NCBI RefSeq assembly: GCF_000725545.1
Contig: NZ_JNZP01000005.1
Location: 124,001 to 188,000, forward strand
Length of the DNA stretch: 64,000 nt
DNA from: Streptomyces exfoliatus
Lineage (GTDB): Bacteria > Actinomycetota > Actinomycetes > Streptomycetales > Streptomycetaceae
Direction: 5' to 3'
Shown: in pieces, positions 25,455 to 33,365 of the stretch
How the letters are laid out: each line of letters begins with the position of its first letter
Position numbering within the stretch: the stretch's first letter is position 1
Notes under the pieces: generated by a model
What the model saw: the letters and a program-made list of their open reading frames with translations, nothing else
What the model was told of the DNA's origin: nothing
Database searches by the model: none
Made by a program: the position numbers and the translations under genes

Positions 25455-25976
25455 CTACGGGCGCTCCTGCCCGACCGCCGCCTCGAAAGCGGCGTACGCG
25501 CGCGCGTCGAACAGCACGAACCGCACCTCCTCCACCTCGGTGGGCGCCGCCCGTACCGTCTCCACGGCGATCCGTGCGCCGTCCTCCATCGGCCAGCCGT
25601 AGATCCCGGTCGAGATCGCGGGGAACGCGACCGTACGGTCCCCCAGCTCGTCGGCGACCCGGAGGGATTCGCGGTAACAGGAGGCCAGTGACTCCGACCG
25701 GTCCACCTCCGGCGACCAGACGGGCCCGACCGTGTGGATCACGTGCCGGGCCGGCAACCGCCCGGCCGTCGTGGCCACGGCCCGCCCGACCGGCAGCCCC
25801 TTGCCGTAGTGCGAACGGCGCAGGTCCTGACAGGCGGCGAGGATCTCGGGCCCGCCCTTCCGGTGGATGGCGCCGTCGACGCCCCCGCCACCGAGCAGCG
25901 AGGTGTTGGCGGCGTTGACGATCGCGTCCGCCGCCTCCGCGGTGATGTCCCCCTGCACGAGCACGATCCGCACCAC
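25455..25976 (-). CDS. Macrodomain (ADP-ribose-binding) protein
   Basis: This 173-residue single macrodomain contains VLVQGDITAEAADAIVNAANTSLLGGGGVDGAIHRKGG, the classic ADP-ribose-binding loop with the NAAN and GGGGVDGAIH motifs. RHVIHTVGPVW, AFPAISTGIYGWP and a terminal VRFVLFDARAYAAFEAAV follow. It belongs to the MacroD/YmdB class that removes ADP-ribose from proteins or hydrolyses O-acetyl-ADP-ribose. The start is one of two tandem GTG codons at 25976 behind GAGGAAGGGG; the longer frame upstream runs through a terminator and is rejected. Cytosolic. Its relation to the antitoxin-like gene upstream on the same strand is unknown. Confidence 0.92.
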   Translation of the reverse strand: MVRIVLVQGDITAEAADAIVNAANTSLLGGGGVDGAIHRKGGPEILAACQDLRRSHYGKGLPVGRAVATTAGRLPARHVIHTVGPVWSPEVDRSESLASCYRESLRVADELGDRTVAFPAISTGIYGWPMEDGARIAVETVRAAPTEVEEVRFVLFDARAYAAFEAAVGQERP

Positions 25977-26046
25977 GCCAGAACCCCTTCCTCGGGTCAC
26001 CGTTCCCACTCCCACGAGTCCATTGAACCCCCCGCGGAAACCCCGA

Positions 26047-26080
26047 AGGGGCGCCCCGGATACACATCCGGGACGCCCCT
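26047..26080 (-). terminator. Hairpin between antitoxin-like and macrodomain genes
   Basis: Arms AGGGGCGCCCCGGA and TCCGGGACGCCCCT pair with one mismatch around a 6-base loop, 24 nt past the stop of the upstream minus-strand gene. Confidence 0.65.
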
Positions 26081-26103
26081 GAGGAGCGATGCGCGCCTCC
26101 GCG

Positions 26104-26328
26104 CTACGGCTGGGGCGGAGGCGGAGGCGGAGAGTCCGGCCGTGGGGAGACCGGCCCCTGCCCCGTGTTGCCCAACTGCTCCTTGAGCTTCGCCTGGGCG
26201 GTGTCGACCTGACTGCTGTACTTGCCCTGTGTCTTGCCGTCGACGAAGTCACCGGCCTTGTCGATGCCCTTGGAGCCCTGTTCCTCGTGGCCCTTCAGCA
26301 TCCCCTTGAGCTTGTCGAGCATGGACAT
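26104..26328 (-). CDS. MT0933/Rv0909-type antitoxin-like small protein
   Basis: This 74-residue protein starts at the ATG behind AGGAGG at 7 nt. The N-terminal MLDKLKGMLKGHEEQGSKGIDKAGDFVDGKTQGKY matches the short amphipathic helix pattern of the MT0933 antitoxin family, whose best-known member (Rv0909) is paired with toxin Rv0910. It is followed by an AQAKLKEQLG helix and a proline run of six at the end. No toxin gene of the SRPBCC type is adjacent; neighbours are the macrodomain gene and a tRNA. The protein may be a solo stress protein rather than part of a toxin-antitoxin pair. Confidence 0.75.
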   Translation of the reverse strand: MSMLDKLKGMLKGHEEQGSKGIDKAGDFVDGKTQGKYSSQVDTAQAKLKEQLGNTGQGPVSPRPDSPPPPPPQP

Positions 26329-26430
26329 CCTGGCCCTCCTAGCCGCTGTTCCAGCCCTTCCAGCATCAGGGCAGCACCCGACTCCCGCATCCGCTGAGCG
26401 TCGCTCCACCTCCGCCGACCGGCACGAAAA

Positions 26431-26467
26431 AACGGCCCCTGACCGATCTACCTGGTCAGGGGCCGTT
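26431..26467 (-). terminator. Intrinsic terminator of tRNA-Ser(TGA)
   Basis: A 14-bp perfect stem (AACGGCCCCTGACC / GGTCAGGGGCCGTT) is followed on the minus strand by six T residues, an unusually classical U-tract terminator for this GC content. It begins 7 nt after the tRNA. Confidence 0.9.
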
Positions 26468-26473
26468 CCACTG

Positions 26474-26560
26474 CGGTGGGTGTGGGATTTGAACCCACGG
26501 TGACATCGCTGCCACGACGGTTTTCAAGACCGTTCCCTTAGGCCGCTCGGGCAACCCACC
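26474..26560 (-). tRNA. tRNA-Ser (anticodon TGA)
   Basis: The minus strand begins GGTGGGT, pairing with ACCCACC before discriminator G. The anticodon loop CTTGAAA gives TGA. A long variable arm (CGTGGCAGCGATGTCACG region) and the T-arm GTGGGTTCAAATCCCAC are present. Confidence 0.95.
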
Positions 26561-26613
26561 CCGCGCCGTCGGTGTGTCACGGGCGGCGCGGGGGACAGCC
26601 TAGCCGGTCGGGG

Positions 26614-28065
26614 TCAGTTGTCGCCGGTGCGTTCGCCGAGGGTGACCGTGGCCGTGGAGGTCTTGCCGTCGCGCTCGTAGGTGATCTTGACCGAGTCGCC
26701 CGGCTTGTGGGTCCAGATCTCGCTGATCAGGGTCGGACCGCTGTCGATCTGGCGGTCGTCGAAGGCCGTGATCACGTCGCCGGCCTTCAGGCCCGCCTTC
26801 GCCGCCGGGCCGTCGGGCGTGACCGAGGGGGTGCCGCCCGAGCCCTGGGAGGCGATCGTGGCGCCCTCGCCCCGCTCGTTCATGTTCACCGTCGCGCCGA
26901 TCACCGGGTAGACCGGCTTGCCCGTCTTGATCAGCTGCTGGGCGACGTTCTTCGCCTGGTTCACCGGGATCGCGAAGCCCAGGCCGATCGAGCCCGCCTG
27001 GGACTGGCCGAAACCGCTCCCCGTGGACTGGATGGCCGAGTTGATGCCGATCACCGCGCCGCTCGCGTCGAGCAGCGGGCCGCCGGAGTTGCCCGGGTTG
27101 ATCGACGCGTCCGTCTGCAGCGCGCTCATGTACGAGTTGCTGCCGCCGGAGCCGTCGCCCGAGGCCACCGGACGGTTCTTGGCGCTGATGATGCCCGTCG
27201 TCACCGTGTTCGACAGGCCGAAGGGCGCCCCGATCGCGATCGTCGAGTCACCGACCGCCACCTTGTCGGAGTCGCCGAGCGGCAGCGGCTTCAGCCCCTT
27301 CGGCGCGTTCGTGAGCTTGAGTACCGCCACGTCGTAGCCCTCGGCCCGGCCGACGACCTCCGCGTCGTACGACTTGCCGTCCGGGAACGTCACGGAGAGC
27401 GCGCCGCCGTCCGCCGCCGACGCCACCACGTGGTTGTTGGTGACGATGTGGCCTTCCTGGTCGTACACGAAGCCCGTGCCCGTACCGCCCTCGCCGCCGC
27501 CCTCGCTCTGCGGACCGCCGGACTTCGCCTGGATCGTGACCACGCTCGGCAGCGCCTGCGCCGCGACCGCGGCGACCGTCCCCGGGTCGCGCTTGAAGGC
27601 CGCCGGGGCCTCGCCCGAGGACACCGTCGTCGAGCTGACGCCGTCGTCACCGCGCTGGGCCGCCCAGTAGCCGACGCCACCGCCGATGCCGCCCGCGACG
27701 AGCGCCGCCACGAGGACCGCCGCCACGAGGCCGCCGGTCCGCTTCCGCGGTGCCACGGGGGCGGGCGGTGCGGGCGGGAGCGGCGCACCCCAGGCCGGCA
27801 CGGCCGGCGGAGGCGGCGGCCAGCCGCCCGCGGCGCCCGCGGGGGCGGCCGCTGGCGCGTGGACCGCGGTCGGGGCGTCGGCCGGGGCCGCGGGGTGGGC
27901 CGGGGGCTGCACCGGAGTGGGAGCCGTCGCCGCTTCCGGTGCCGGGCCGGGCTCCTGGGCGGGCGTCGTCGTCTGTTCCGGCGTCGCCGTCGAGGGAGGT
28001 GTCGGAGGGGCGGACGGGGCGGACGGGTCCGCCGGAACCGCCGTGCCCTCGTTCTCGGTGCTCAC
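26614..28065 (-). CDS. HtrA/DegP-type membrane-anchored serine protease with PDZ domain
   Basis: This 483-residue protein has a Pro/Ala-rich cytoplasmic N-terminus (about 1-115) and a single membrane anchor (about 118-143, GLVAAVLVAALVAGGIGGGVGYWAA). The trypsin-like domain has catalytic His in HIVTNNHVV, Asp in GYDVAVLKL and Ser in NPGNSGGPL. A C-terminal PDZ domain contains PAAKAGLKAGDVITAFDDRQI. It would degrade or hold misfolded proteins outside the membrane. The GTG at 28065 follows GAGGAGAGCGAGCT; the longer frame crosses the promoter region. It lies divergent from the GDPD gene across a 200-nt spacer containing a TATATA-like element at about 28201. Confidence 0.92.
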   Translation of the reverse strand: MSTENEGTAVPADPSAPSAPPTPPSTATPEQTTTPAQEPGPAPEAATAPTPVQPPAHPAAPADAPTAVHAPAAAPAGAAGGWPPPPPAVPAWGAPLPPAPPAPVAPRKRTGGLVAAVLVAALVAGGIGGGVGYWAAQRGDDGVSSTTVSSGEAPAAFKRDPGTVAAVAAQALPSVVTIQAKSGGPQSEGGGEGGTGTGFVYDQEGHIVTNNHVVASAADGGALSVTFPDGKSYDAEVVGRAEGYDVAVLKLTNAPKGLKPLPLGDSDKVAVGDSTIAIGAPFGLSNTVTTGIISAKNRPVASGDGSGGSNSYMSALQTDASINPGNSGGPLLDASGAVIGINSAIQSTGSGFGQSQAGSIGLGFAIPVNQAKNVAQQLIKTGKPVYPVIGATVNMNERGEGATIASQGSGGTPSVTPDGPAAKAGLKAGDVITAFDDRQIDSGPTLISEIWTHKPGDSVKITYERDGKTSTATVTLGERTGDN

Positions 28066-28264
28066 AGCTCGCTCTCCTCGTTGACTGCGCGGGGTGGTGG
28101 TGCCTACGGGGCACCTGCTGGGTCCAGGGTGCTGCACCAGCTTTTCCCACAGGGCGTCAGGCCGCTGTAAGGCGGAGCTGTGCGTTTGCACCCCCACCTT
28201 TATATACGGACAGAACGGACCCCCTCCGCTGCCCGCCCCACCTCGCCAATGGCACCATGACGCC

Positions 28265-29086
28265 GTGACTCACGCACGGCAGCAATCGAACCGCGTCCCG
28301 CTCCAGGTCGTCGCCCACCGTGGAGCCTCCGAGGACGCACCCGAACACACTCTGGCCGCCTACATGAAGGCCATCGAGGACGGCGCCGACGCCCTGGAGT
28401 GCGACGTCCGGCTCACCGCCGACGGCCATCTCGTCTGCGTCCACGACCGCCGCGTCGACCGCACCTCGAACGGCCGCGGCGCCGTCTCCGCCCTCGAGCT
28501 CGCCGACCTCACCGCCCTCGACTTCGGCACCTGGAAGGGCCGCGACGACTCCGGCGAGGTCCCCGACTGGCGGGACCCCGGGTACACCTCCGTCCTCACC
28601 CTGGAACGCCTCCTGGAGCTGGTGTCCGACGCCGGGCGCCGGGTCGAGCTGGCCATCGAGACGAAGCACCCCACCCGCTGGGCGGGCCAGGTGGAGGAGC
28701 GGCTCCTCCACCTCCTCAAGCGCTTCAACCTCCACGCGCCCGCGTACTCCGCGGAATCCCCCGTGCGCGTCATGAGCTTCTCGGCCCGCTCCCTGCAGCG
28801 GATCGCCGTGGCCGCGCCGACGCTCCCCACCGTCTCCCTCGCCCAGTTCGTCTCTCCGCGGCTGCGTGACGGACGGCTCCCCGCGGGCGCGCGTATCGCC
28901 GGCCCTTCGATCCGGATCGTCCGACACCACCCCGCCGTGATCCTGCGGCTCCAGAAGGCCGGGCACCACGTCCACGTCTGGACGGTGGACGACCCCGAGG
29001 ACGTCGAGCTCTGCGAGCGCCTCGGCGTGGAAGCGATCATCACGAACCGTCCCAAGCAGGTGCTCTCCCAGCTCGGCCGCGACTGA
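28265..29086 (+). CDS. Glycerophosphodiester phosphodiesterase
   Basis: This 273-residue GDPD-family TIM barrel has catalytic HRGASEDAPEHTLAAY, the metal-binding Glu/Asp of ALECDVRLTADGHLVCVHD and the second-half landmarks ELAIETKHP, VMSFSARSLQRI and VHVWTVDD. It hydrolyses glycerophosphodiesters to glycerol-3-phosphate and an alcohol, for lipid turnover or phosphate supply. There is no signal peptide, so it is probably cytosolic. The GTG at 28265 is chosen because the conserved core begins 15 codons later; there is no clear Shine-Dalgarno sequence, and the longer frame reaches back over the HtrA promoter. Confidence 0.9.
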   Translation: MTHARQQSNRVPLQVVAHRGASEDAPEHTLAAYMKAIEDGADALECDVRLTADGHLVCVHDRRVDRTSNGRGAVSALELADLTALDFGTWKGRDDSGEVPDWRDPGYTSVLTLERLLELVSDAGRRVELAIETKHPTRWAGQVEERLLHLLKRFNLHAPAYSAESPVRVMSFSARSLQRIAVAAPTLPTVSLAQFVSPRLRDGRLPAGARIAGPSIRIVRHHPAVILRLQKAGHHVHVWTVDDPEDVELCERLGVEAIITNRPKQVLSQLGRD

Positions 29087-29276
29087 CGTCTTCCCACCTC
29101 CTGAGTCCCTCCTTTCCCATACGGCACAAGGGTTTATGGGGCTCGCAGGGCGTGCACCGGCGCGTTCCGTACGTACGCGATCGTCACGAGTGCCTCATCG
29201 AACGCGGATTGGCCGGTTTCCGGTCCAGTCCATTGGGGCATCCACACGGTGGCGTGGGGCAAAGGAGGTCTCGGGG

Positions 29277-29792
29277 GTGGCGTTTGTGGTGGCACAAGAG
29301 GTGCCCACGTCGTCGAGCATGGCCGTACCCCACGGTCCTGCGGGCGTGGGTGCGGCGAGACACCGGATGCGGGACGAGCTGTACCGCAGCGGAGTGGCCG
29401 ATTCGGTCGTCGACGACGCGGTGCTGATCCTTTCCGAGCTGCTCAGCAATGCCTGCCGGTACGGCAGGCCGCTGGGGCGGGCGGATCGGGGCGACGGGGA
29501 TGTACGGGCGGCCTGGCGGGTGGACCCGGCGGGCGGCCTGCGGGTCGAGGTGACGGACGGCGGTGGTCCGACACGACCGGTTCCGTCGACGCCCTCGGTC
29601 ACCGCACGGGGAGGCCGCGGGCTGAACATCATCAGCGCGCTGGCCCAGGACTGGGGTGTACGGGACAGTGCGACGGGCGAGGTCACGGTCTGGGTGGTGG
29701 TCACCGAGGGACACCGCCGCGAGGACTTCGCGACCCGGGTCGGCGGCGGCTCGCGCTTCGACGTCCTGGACGCGTACGACGATCTGGACTGA
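29277..29792 (+). CDS. Stand-alone HATPase protein (anti-sigma-factor-kinase-like)
   Basis: This 171-residue protein is a single GHKL ATPase domain. It has the N-box AVLILSELLSNACRYGRPLG, the G1-like VEVTDGGGPTRPVP and the G2-like ARGGRGLNIISALAQDWGV. Such proteins in Streptomyces resemble RsbW/SpoIIAB kinases and usually control sigma factors through phosphorylation of anti-anti-sigma partners. Partners are not encoded next door. The GTG at 29277 follows AAAGGAGG at 7 nt. The region between the GDPD gene and this start (190 nt) shows no other feature. Confidence 0.87.
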   Translation: MAFVVAQEVPTSSSMAVPHGPAGVGAARHRMRDELYRSGVADSVVDDAVLILSELLSNACRYGRPLGRADRGDGDVRAAWRVDPAGGLRVEVTDGGGPTRPVPSTPSVTARGGRGLNIISALAQDWGVRDSATGEVTVWVVVTEGHRREDFATRVGGGSRFDVLDAYDDLD

Positions 29793-29955
29793 GGCGACTC
29801 GGCGGCGGCGCCTCTGCGGCGTCCGCCGTCGCGGCCCAGGGCAGCGGTCCGTGGCAGCGGGCGGCACGGCCCGCCTGAGGGGTGTCGGTGCCCGGGGCGG
29901 CTAGGCTCGCGCCGGAACAAGCACCGCACCGCCGCGATCGGGAGAAAGCCACACC

Positions 29956-30933
29956 ATGGCCAAGAAGCGCCCCCAGACGAAGGCCGGCACGTCCGGCCAG
30001 GCACAGGTCACGAGCGGGGAGATCCCGGTCGTCGGCGCCCGCGAGCCGTGCCCGTGCGGTTCGGGCCGCCGTTACAAGGCATGTCACGGCCGAGCCGCCT
30101 CGCACGCCGTGACCGAGCTCGTCCAGCGCCCCTTCGAGGGCCTGCCCGGCGAGTGCGACTGGGTCGCGCTGCGCGAGCTCGTACCCGCCGCCACCGTGCC
30201 GCTCACCCTCAAGGGCGGGCTCCCGGAGGGCGTGCCGTCCGTGACCCTCGCGACCGTGCTGCCGATGGCGTGGCCGGCGCTGCGCCGCGACGACGGCTCC
30301 GTCCTGCTCGCCCTGCAGAACGACTCCACCTCCGGCGACCTCGCCCGCGACCTCGCCGACACCCTCCAGCGCGCCCTGGAGGCCGAGCCGGGCACCCCGA
30401 TCCCCGCCCGCCGCGTCCCGGCCGAGGGCCCGCGCCTCCAGGACCTGCTCGACGCGGACGCCGCGTTCGCCCCCGAGGTCCACACGGGCTTCGAGTTCTG
30501 GATCCCGCAGTCCGCCGACGGCGCCGACCCGGAGGTCGCCGCCTCGCTCGAGCGGGCCAACGCGGCCGCGATCCCGACCGTGAAGCTCACGAGCGTCGAC
30601 TCCGCGTACTGGTGCGAGACCCCGGACAAGAACCACCTCCGCTGGGTCATGCCGTACCCGGAGGAGAAGCTCCTCGACGCGCTCGCCCGCCTCCAGGCGG
30701 CCGGCGGCACCTCCCTCGGCGCGGACACCCGACTCGTCGGTTCGTTCCGGGCCCACGGCCTGATGGTGCCGGTCTGGGACCTGCCGACGCCGATGACGGC
30801 CGAGGAGTGCGAGAAGCCGGCCGCGGAGTTCGCCGAGCGGCTGGCCGGGGCGCTCGCCTCGGACGCCCCGCTCACCGCGGAGGAGCGGCGTGCGCGCGGC
30901 GGCCTCACGAACCGTCAGGTGACTCTCAGCTGA
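29956..30933 (+). CDS. DUF5926 family protein with SEC-C zinc motif
   Basis: This 325-residue protein has an N-terminal Lys-rich stretch, then a SEC-C motif EPCPCGSGRRYKACHG (about 30-45) that binds zinc as in SecA and other chaperone-linked proteins. The rest matches the actinobacterial DUF5926 pattern (FEGLPGECDWVALRELVPAATVPL, LPMAWPALRRDDGSVLLALQN, YWCETPDKNHLRWVMPYPEE). No catalytic residues are recognised. The TAGGCT at 29902-29907 is a candidate -10 box. A ribosome-binding site (GGGAGAAAG) precedes the ATG. Function unknown, probably cytosolic. Confidence 0.85.
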   Translation: MAKKRPQTKAGTSGQAQVTSGEIPVVGAREPCPCGSGRRYKACHGRAASHAVTELVQRPFEGLPGECDWVALRELVPAATVPLTLKGGLPEGVPSVTLATVLPMAWPALRRDDGSVLLALQNDSTSGDLARDLADTLQRALEAEPGTPIPARRVPAEGPRLQDLLDADAAFAPEVHTGFEFWIPQSADGADPEVAASLERANAAAIPTVKLTSVDSAYWCETPDKNHLRWVMPYPEEKLLDALARLQAAGGTSLGADTRLVGSFRAHGLMVPVWDLPTPMTAEECEKPAAEFAERLAGALASDAPLTAEERRARGGLTNRQVTLS

Positions 30934-30975
30934 TACCCCAGGTGGTATCGGTGACTGACAGACCGACCAGTCGGT
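30932..30975. promoter_or_regulatory. Two operator-like palindromes in a convergent intergenic region
   Basis: GATACC-N6-GGTATC (30932-30949) overlaps the stop of the DUF5926 gene. ACCGAC-N2-GTCGGT (30962-30975) follows 12 nt later and resembles operators of TetR-type repressors. Neither is followed by a T-run. The gap to 31154 lies between two convergent genes, so promoter control is not the obvious role. Confidence 0.4.
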
Positions 30976-31153
30976 GACTTCCGCCACAAGGCGGTCTTCG
31001 GACGGGTAAATCCCTGTCCGAATAACCGAGATCGAATTTGCGAACAGCAGATCTCTTGTTACCGTTCTGGAAGCCCGGTCGCTGGTGCATCCCCCGTCGC
31101 CAGCGATCGGGCCTTTCCATGTCCGCTTCCGGGAGACCCCGGGGCGTAGACGC

Positions 31154-31774
31154 TCAACTTCCTTCCGGGTCCGCCGTGTTGCTGCCCGCCCGCAGCAGCA
31201 GCGGAGTGCTGTCGCCCTCGCCCGTACCCGCGAATTCCGCCACCGCCGTATACACCGTGGCCGTGCCCCTCCCGCGCTCCCTGGGCGTTTCACAGGTTCC
31301 CGGTTCGTCCTGCGCCGTGACCGGGCAACGCACTTGTACGGTCCGCCCGCCGGGTGCCATGAGGGTCAGAAACGCGTCGAGTTCCTGGCCGGTGGCGTTC
31401 CGGTAGTACGTACGCGCCCAGGTGTCGGGCCCCTCGGCCAGCACGCACGTCTGCGCCTCGACCCCCTCGGGGGAGGCGAGTTCCGGCCCACAGTGCGTGA
31501 CCCGCTCCGGAGACACCCGGGCGGGGGCCGCCGGGGCGTCGGAGGGGGGAGCGGACGCGGGAGCGGTGCGGGCGGGAGACGCCGGCGTACGGGAGCCGAG
31601 GCCGAGGCCGGACAACAGGCCCCCCGGCTTCGCGTCGGTCCCGCCGGCCCCGTCCGCCGCCCCGGCCGGTCGTACGGGCTCGCCCGTGGGCCCCGCCATC
31701 GCGACGAGCGGAAGCAGGACGGCGACCGTGACGGCGGCCCCGAGTCCGACCACGCGGAGGTTCACCGGACCCAT
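31154..31774 (-). CDS. Secreted or membrane-anchored hypothetical protein
   Basis: This 206-residue protein starts at the ATG at 31774. The N-terminus (RVVGLGAAVTVAVLLPLVAMA, residues 6-26) is a signal or anchor segment. An Ala/Pro/Gly-rich linker is followed by a C-terminal domain of about 110 residues with VTHCGPELASPEGVEAQTCVLAEG, TWARTYYRNATGQELDAFLTLMAPGG, VQVRCPV and GTCETPRE, in which four cysteines could make two disulfides. Homologues are common in Streptomyces, but I know no function. The longer frame to 31981 has no ribosome-binding site. Confidence 0.75.
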   Translation of the reverse strand: MGPVNLRVVGLGAAVTVAVLLPLVAMAGPTGEPVRPAGAADGAGGTDAKPGGLLSGLGLGSRTPASPARTAPASAPPSDAPAAPARVSPERVTHCGPELASPEGVEAQTCVLAEGPDTWARTYYRNATGQELDAFLTLMAPGGRTVQVRCPVTAQDEPGTCETPRERGRGTATVYTAVAEFAGTGEGDSTPLLLRAGSNTADPEGS

Positions 31775-31979
31775 GTGCCCCACCTGCTCCTGCTCGGCTG
31801 GAGATCTTGAACGGTGGGTTGAACATATCGGCGGGCGGCGGGCGCCCGGTCGGGCGCGCGCCCGTTTCCCGGAGAAGTAGGGCCGGGACACACCCGTTCG
31901 GGTGAACGACCGGGGCGCCCGGGGCCTCGGGCGGGGAAGTGCCCCGCCCCGCACCCACGAGTGAGGTCGCCTTGCACGC

Positions 31980-32023
31980 ACGCGTGAGATCGACCCGCAC
32001 GCGTGAGATCGACCCGCACGCGT
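31980..32023. repeat. 19-bp tandem direct repeat, 2.3 copies
   Basis: ACGCGTGAGATCGACCCGC occurs at 31980-31998 and 31999-32017, and the first six bases recur at 32018. It lies about 20 nt downstream of the prim-pol gene stop on the minus strand. Confidence 0.9.
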
Positions 32024-32044
32024 CGGCGGCCCGGTCCCGCACCC

Positions 32045-32725
32045 CTAGTACGCGAGTCGGCTTCCGCCGCCCGGGGTGCTCGTGCTCGCCTCCACCAGGG
32101 CGTCGACCACCGCCTCCACGTCCGGCAGCCACGGCCGGGCCGAGCCCGCGAGCGGCGCCCGTTCCCACCGCACCTGTCCGGTACCTGCGACCGAGGGCGG
32201 CAGCAACAGATAGCCGCCCTCTCCATGGAACCGTAGCGAGCTCGGCACGCTGTCCTTCGCGTACAGCAGCTCACCGAGCCGTTCGAGGCCGTACGGGGCG
32301 ACAAGGATCGACCACCGCGTCGGGGTCGCCACCACCGGACCGAGCCGCATGCCCGCCGCGTCGAGCGCGGCGAGCGCCCGCGCGCCCGCCACCGCGGGCA
32401 GGCTGACCGCGCAGGGTGCGGTGCCGCCCGTGGCCAGCACCACCGGGGCGTCGGGGCGCCGAGTCCACCACCAGCGGATCATCCGCTCGTCCGTGGTGGC
32501 CGCGAGCAGGCCGGGGTCGTAGGGGTGGGCGCCGGGCACCACGCACTCGGGGTCGGGGCAGCAGCAGACCGCCCCCGCCCCCGTGCGGGTCGTCGCTCTC
32601 AGGGCCGCTCCCGGCAGGACGGGCCAGTTCCACCCGACGGCGAAGGTGACCGCCGCGTCGAGTCGGGCGGTCCTCGCCTTGCGCCGGAACCGGAGCCTGC
32701 GTCGCCTTCCGAGGATCTCGCGCAT
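32045..32725 (-). CDS. Prim-pol-like protein with degraded active site
   Basis: This 226-residue protein is usually labelled bifunctional DNA primase/polymerase. The N-terminal half resembles the prim-pol entry (AAVTFAVGWNWPVLPGA, CCCPDPECVVPGAHPYD, AATTDERMIRWWWTRRPDAPVVLATGG). Where the catalytic Asp-x-Asp of archaeo-eukaryotic-type primases should follow, it reads APCAVSLP, with no acidic pair. The later VATPTRWSILVAPYG replaces the usual GG-H-Y/F motif. It is therefore likely inactive as a polymerase and may only bind nucleic acid or nucleotides. The cluster of three cysteines (CCC) plus CVV may bind metal. The start follows AAGGAACGAG on the coding strand. Confidence 0.75.
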   Translation of the reverse strand: MREILGRRRRLRFRRKARTARLDAAVTFAVGWNWPVLPGAALRATTRTGAGAVCCCPDPECVVPGAHPYDPGLLAATTDERMIRWWWTRRPDAPVVLATGGTAPCAVSLPAVAGARALAALDAAGMRLGPVVATPTRWSILVAPYGLERLGELLYAKDSVPSSLRFHGEGGYLLLPPSVAGTGQVRWERAPLAGSARPWLPDVEAVVDALVEASTSTPGGGSRLAY

Positions 32726-33365
32726 GAGCGCTCGTTCCTTTCCGTGAACGCCGAATCCACATCACACCATGTACAGGACAATTCACCGTGCGTATCAGCG
32801 CGTACCGGGTCGGCGGGACGGCGGCCCCCGTCGCGGAGCGGGGCCGGCCGGGCCGTCACCAGATGGAGCCACGTGGAACCGGATTGAGCCGGATGGAGCC
32901 GGTGGAGCGAGATCAGGACCGGAAGTCAGGGCCGCGAGGCCAGGACCAGGAGGTCAGGACCGGATGGAGCCGGGTCGGTACCACGTGGAGCCAGGTCAGA
33001 ACGAGGTGGAGCCGGGTCAGAACCAGGGCGGGTCAGAACACGTTCCCCGCCACTCGGTGACGGGCCGCGGCCTGCGGCATGAAGGACGCCGGGGTTTCGC
33101 TTCACGTTCCGGGGCAGCTCCAACTGCCCCTGCCTGTCATCGATTACGTACCCAGCACGCTCGGAATGACGCGCTTTCAAACGACGCCAGTCGACCGCAA
33201 AAGGTGCACACCGGGGACAATTTTCGGCCAACTTGCCGCGTACTTCAACCCTTGCGTCCCACCTCATGAGGAACCCCACGGACACCACAAGTCCCGTGGG
33301 GACAATGCTGGACATCGCTCCTCTTGTGCGTGTACATGTGGATGCATCGAGCGGCGCAGAATGAC
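32726..33365. other. 640-base region without a convincing gene; degenerate repeats and hairpin
   Basis: This is the divergent spacer between the prim-pol gene and the phosphatase gene. About 32860-33045 is built from short related units such as GGATGGAGCCGG, CACGTGGAGCC and GAGCCGGGTCAGAAC, in no consistent frame. At 33112-33131 GGGGCAG and CTGCCCC form a hairpin with a 6-base loop. GC content drops after about 33130, where the phosphatase promoter is expected. Open frames here have repeat-driven composition and no ribosome-binding site, so I do not call genes. Confidence 0.6.

Noticed and set aside
26572..28170. 532-codon plus-strand open frame opposite HtrA
   Set aside because: Covers a tRNA and the HtrA gene in antisense, with Arg/Gly-rich meaningless translation.
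32769..33269. 166-codon and 90-codon plus-strand frames in the prim-pol/phosphatase gap
   Set aside because: Their translations follow the DNA repeats (runs of Glu-Pro-Gly and Arg), with no ribosome-binding site and no domain.
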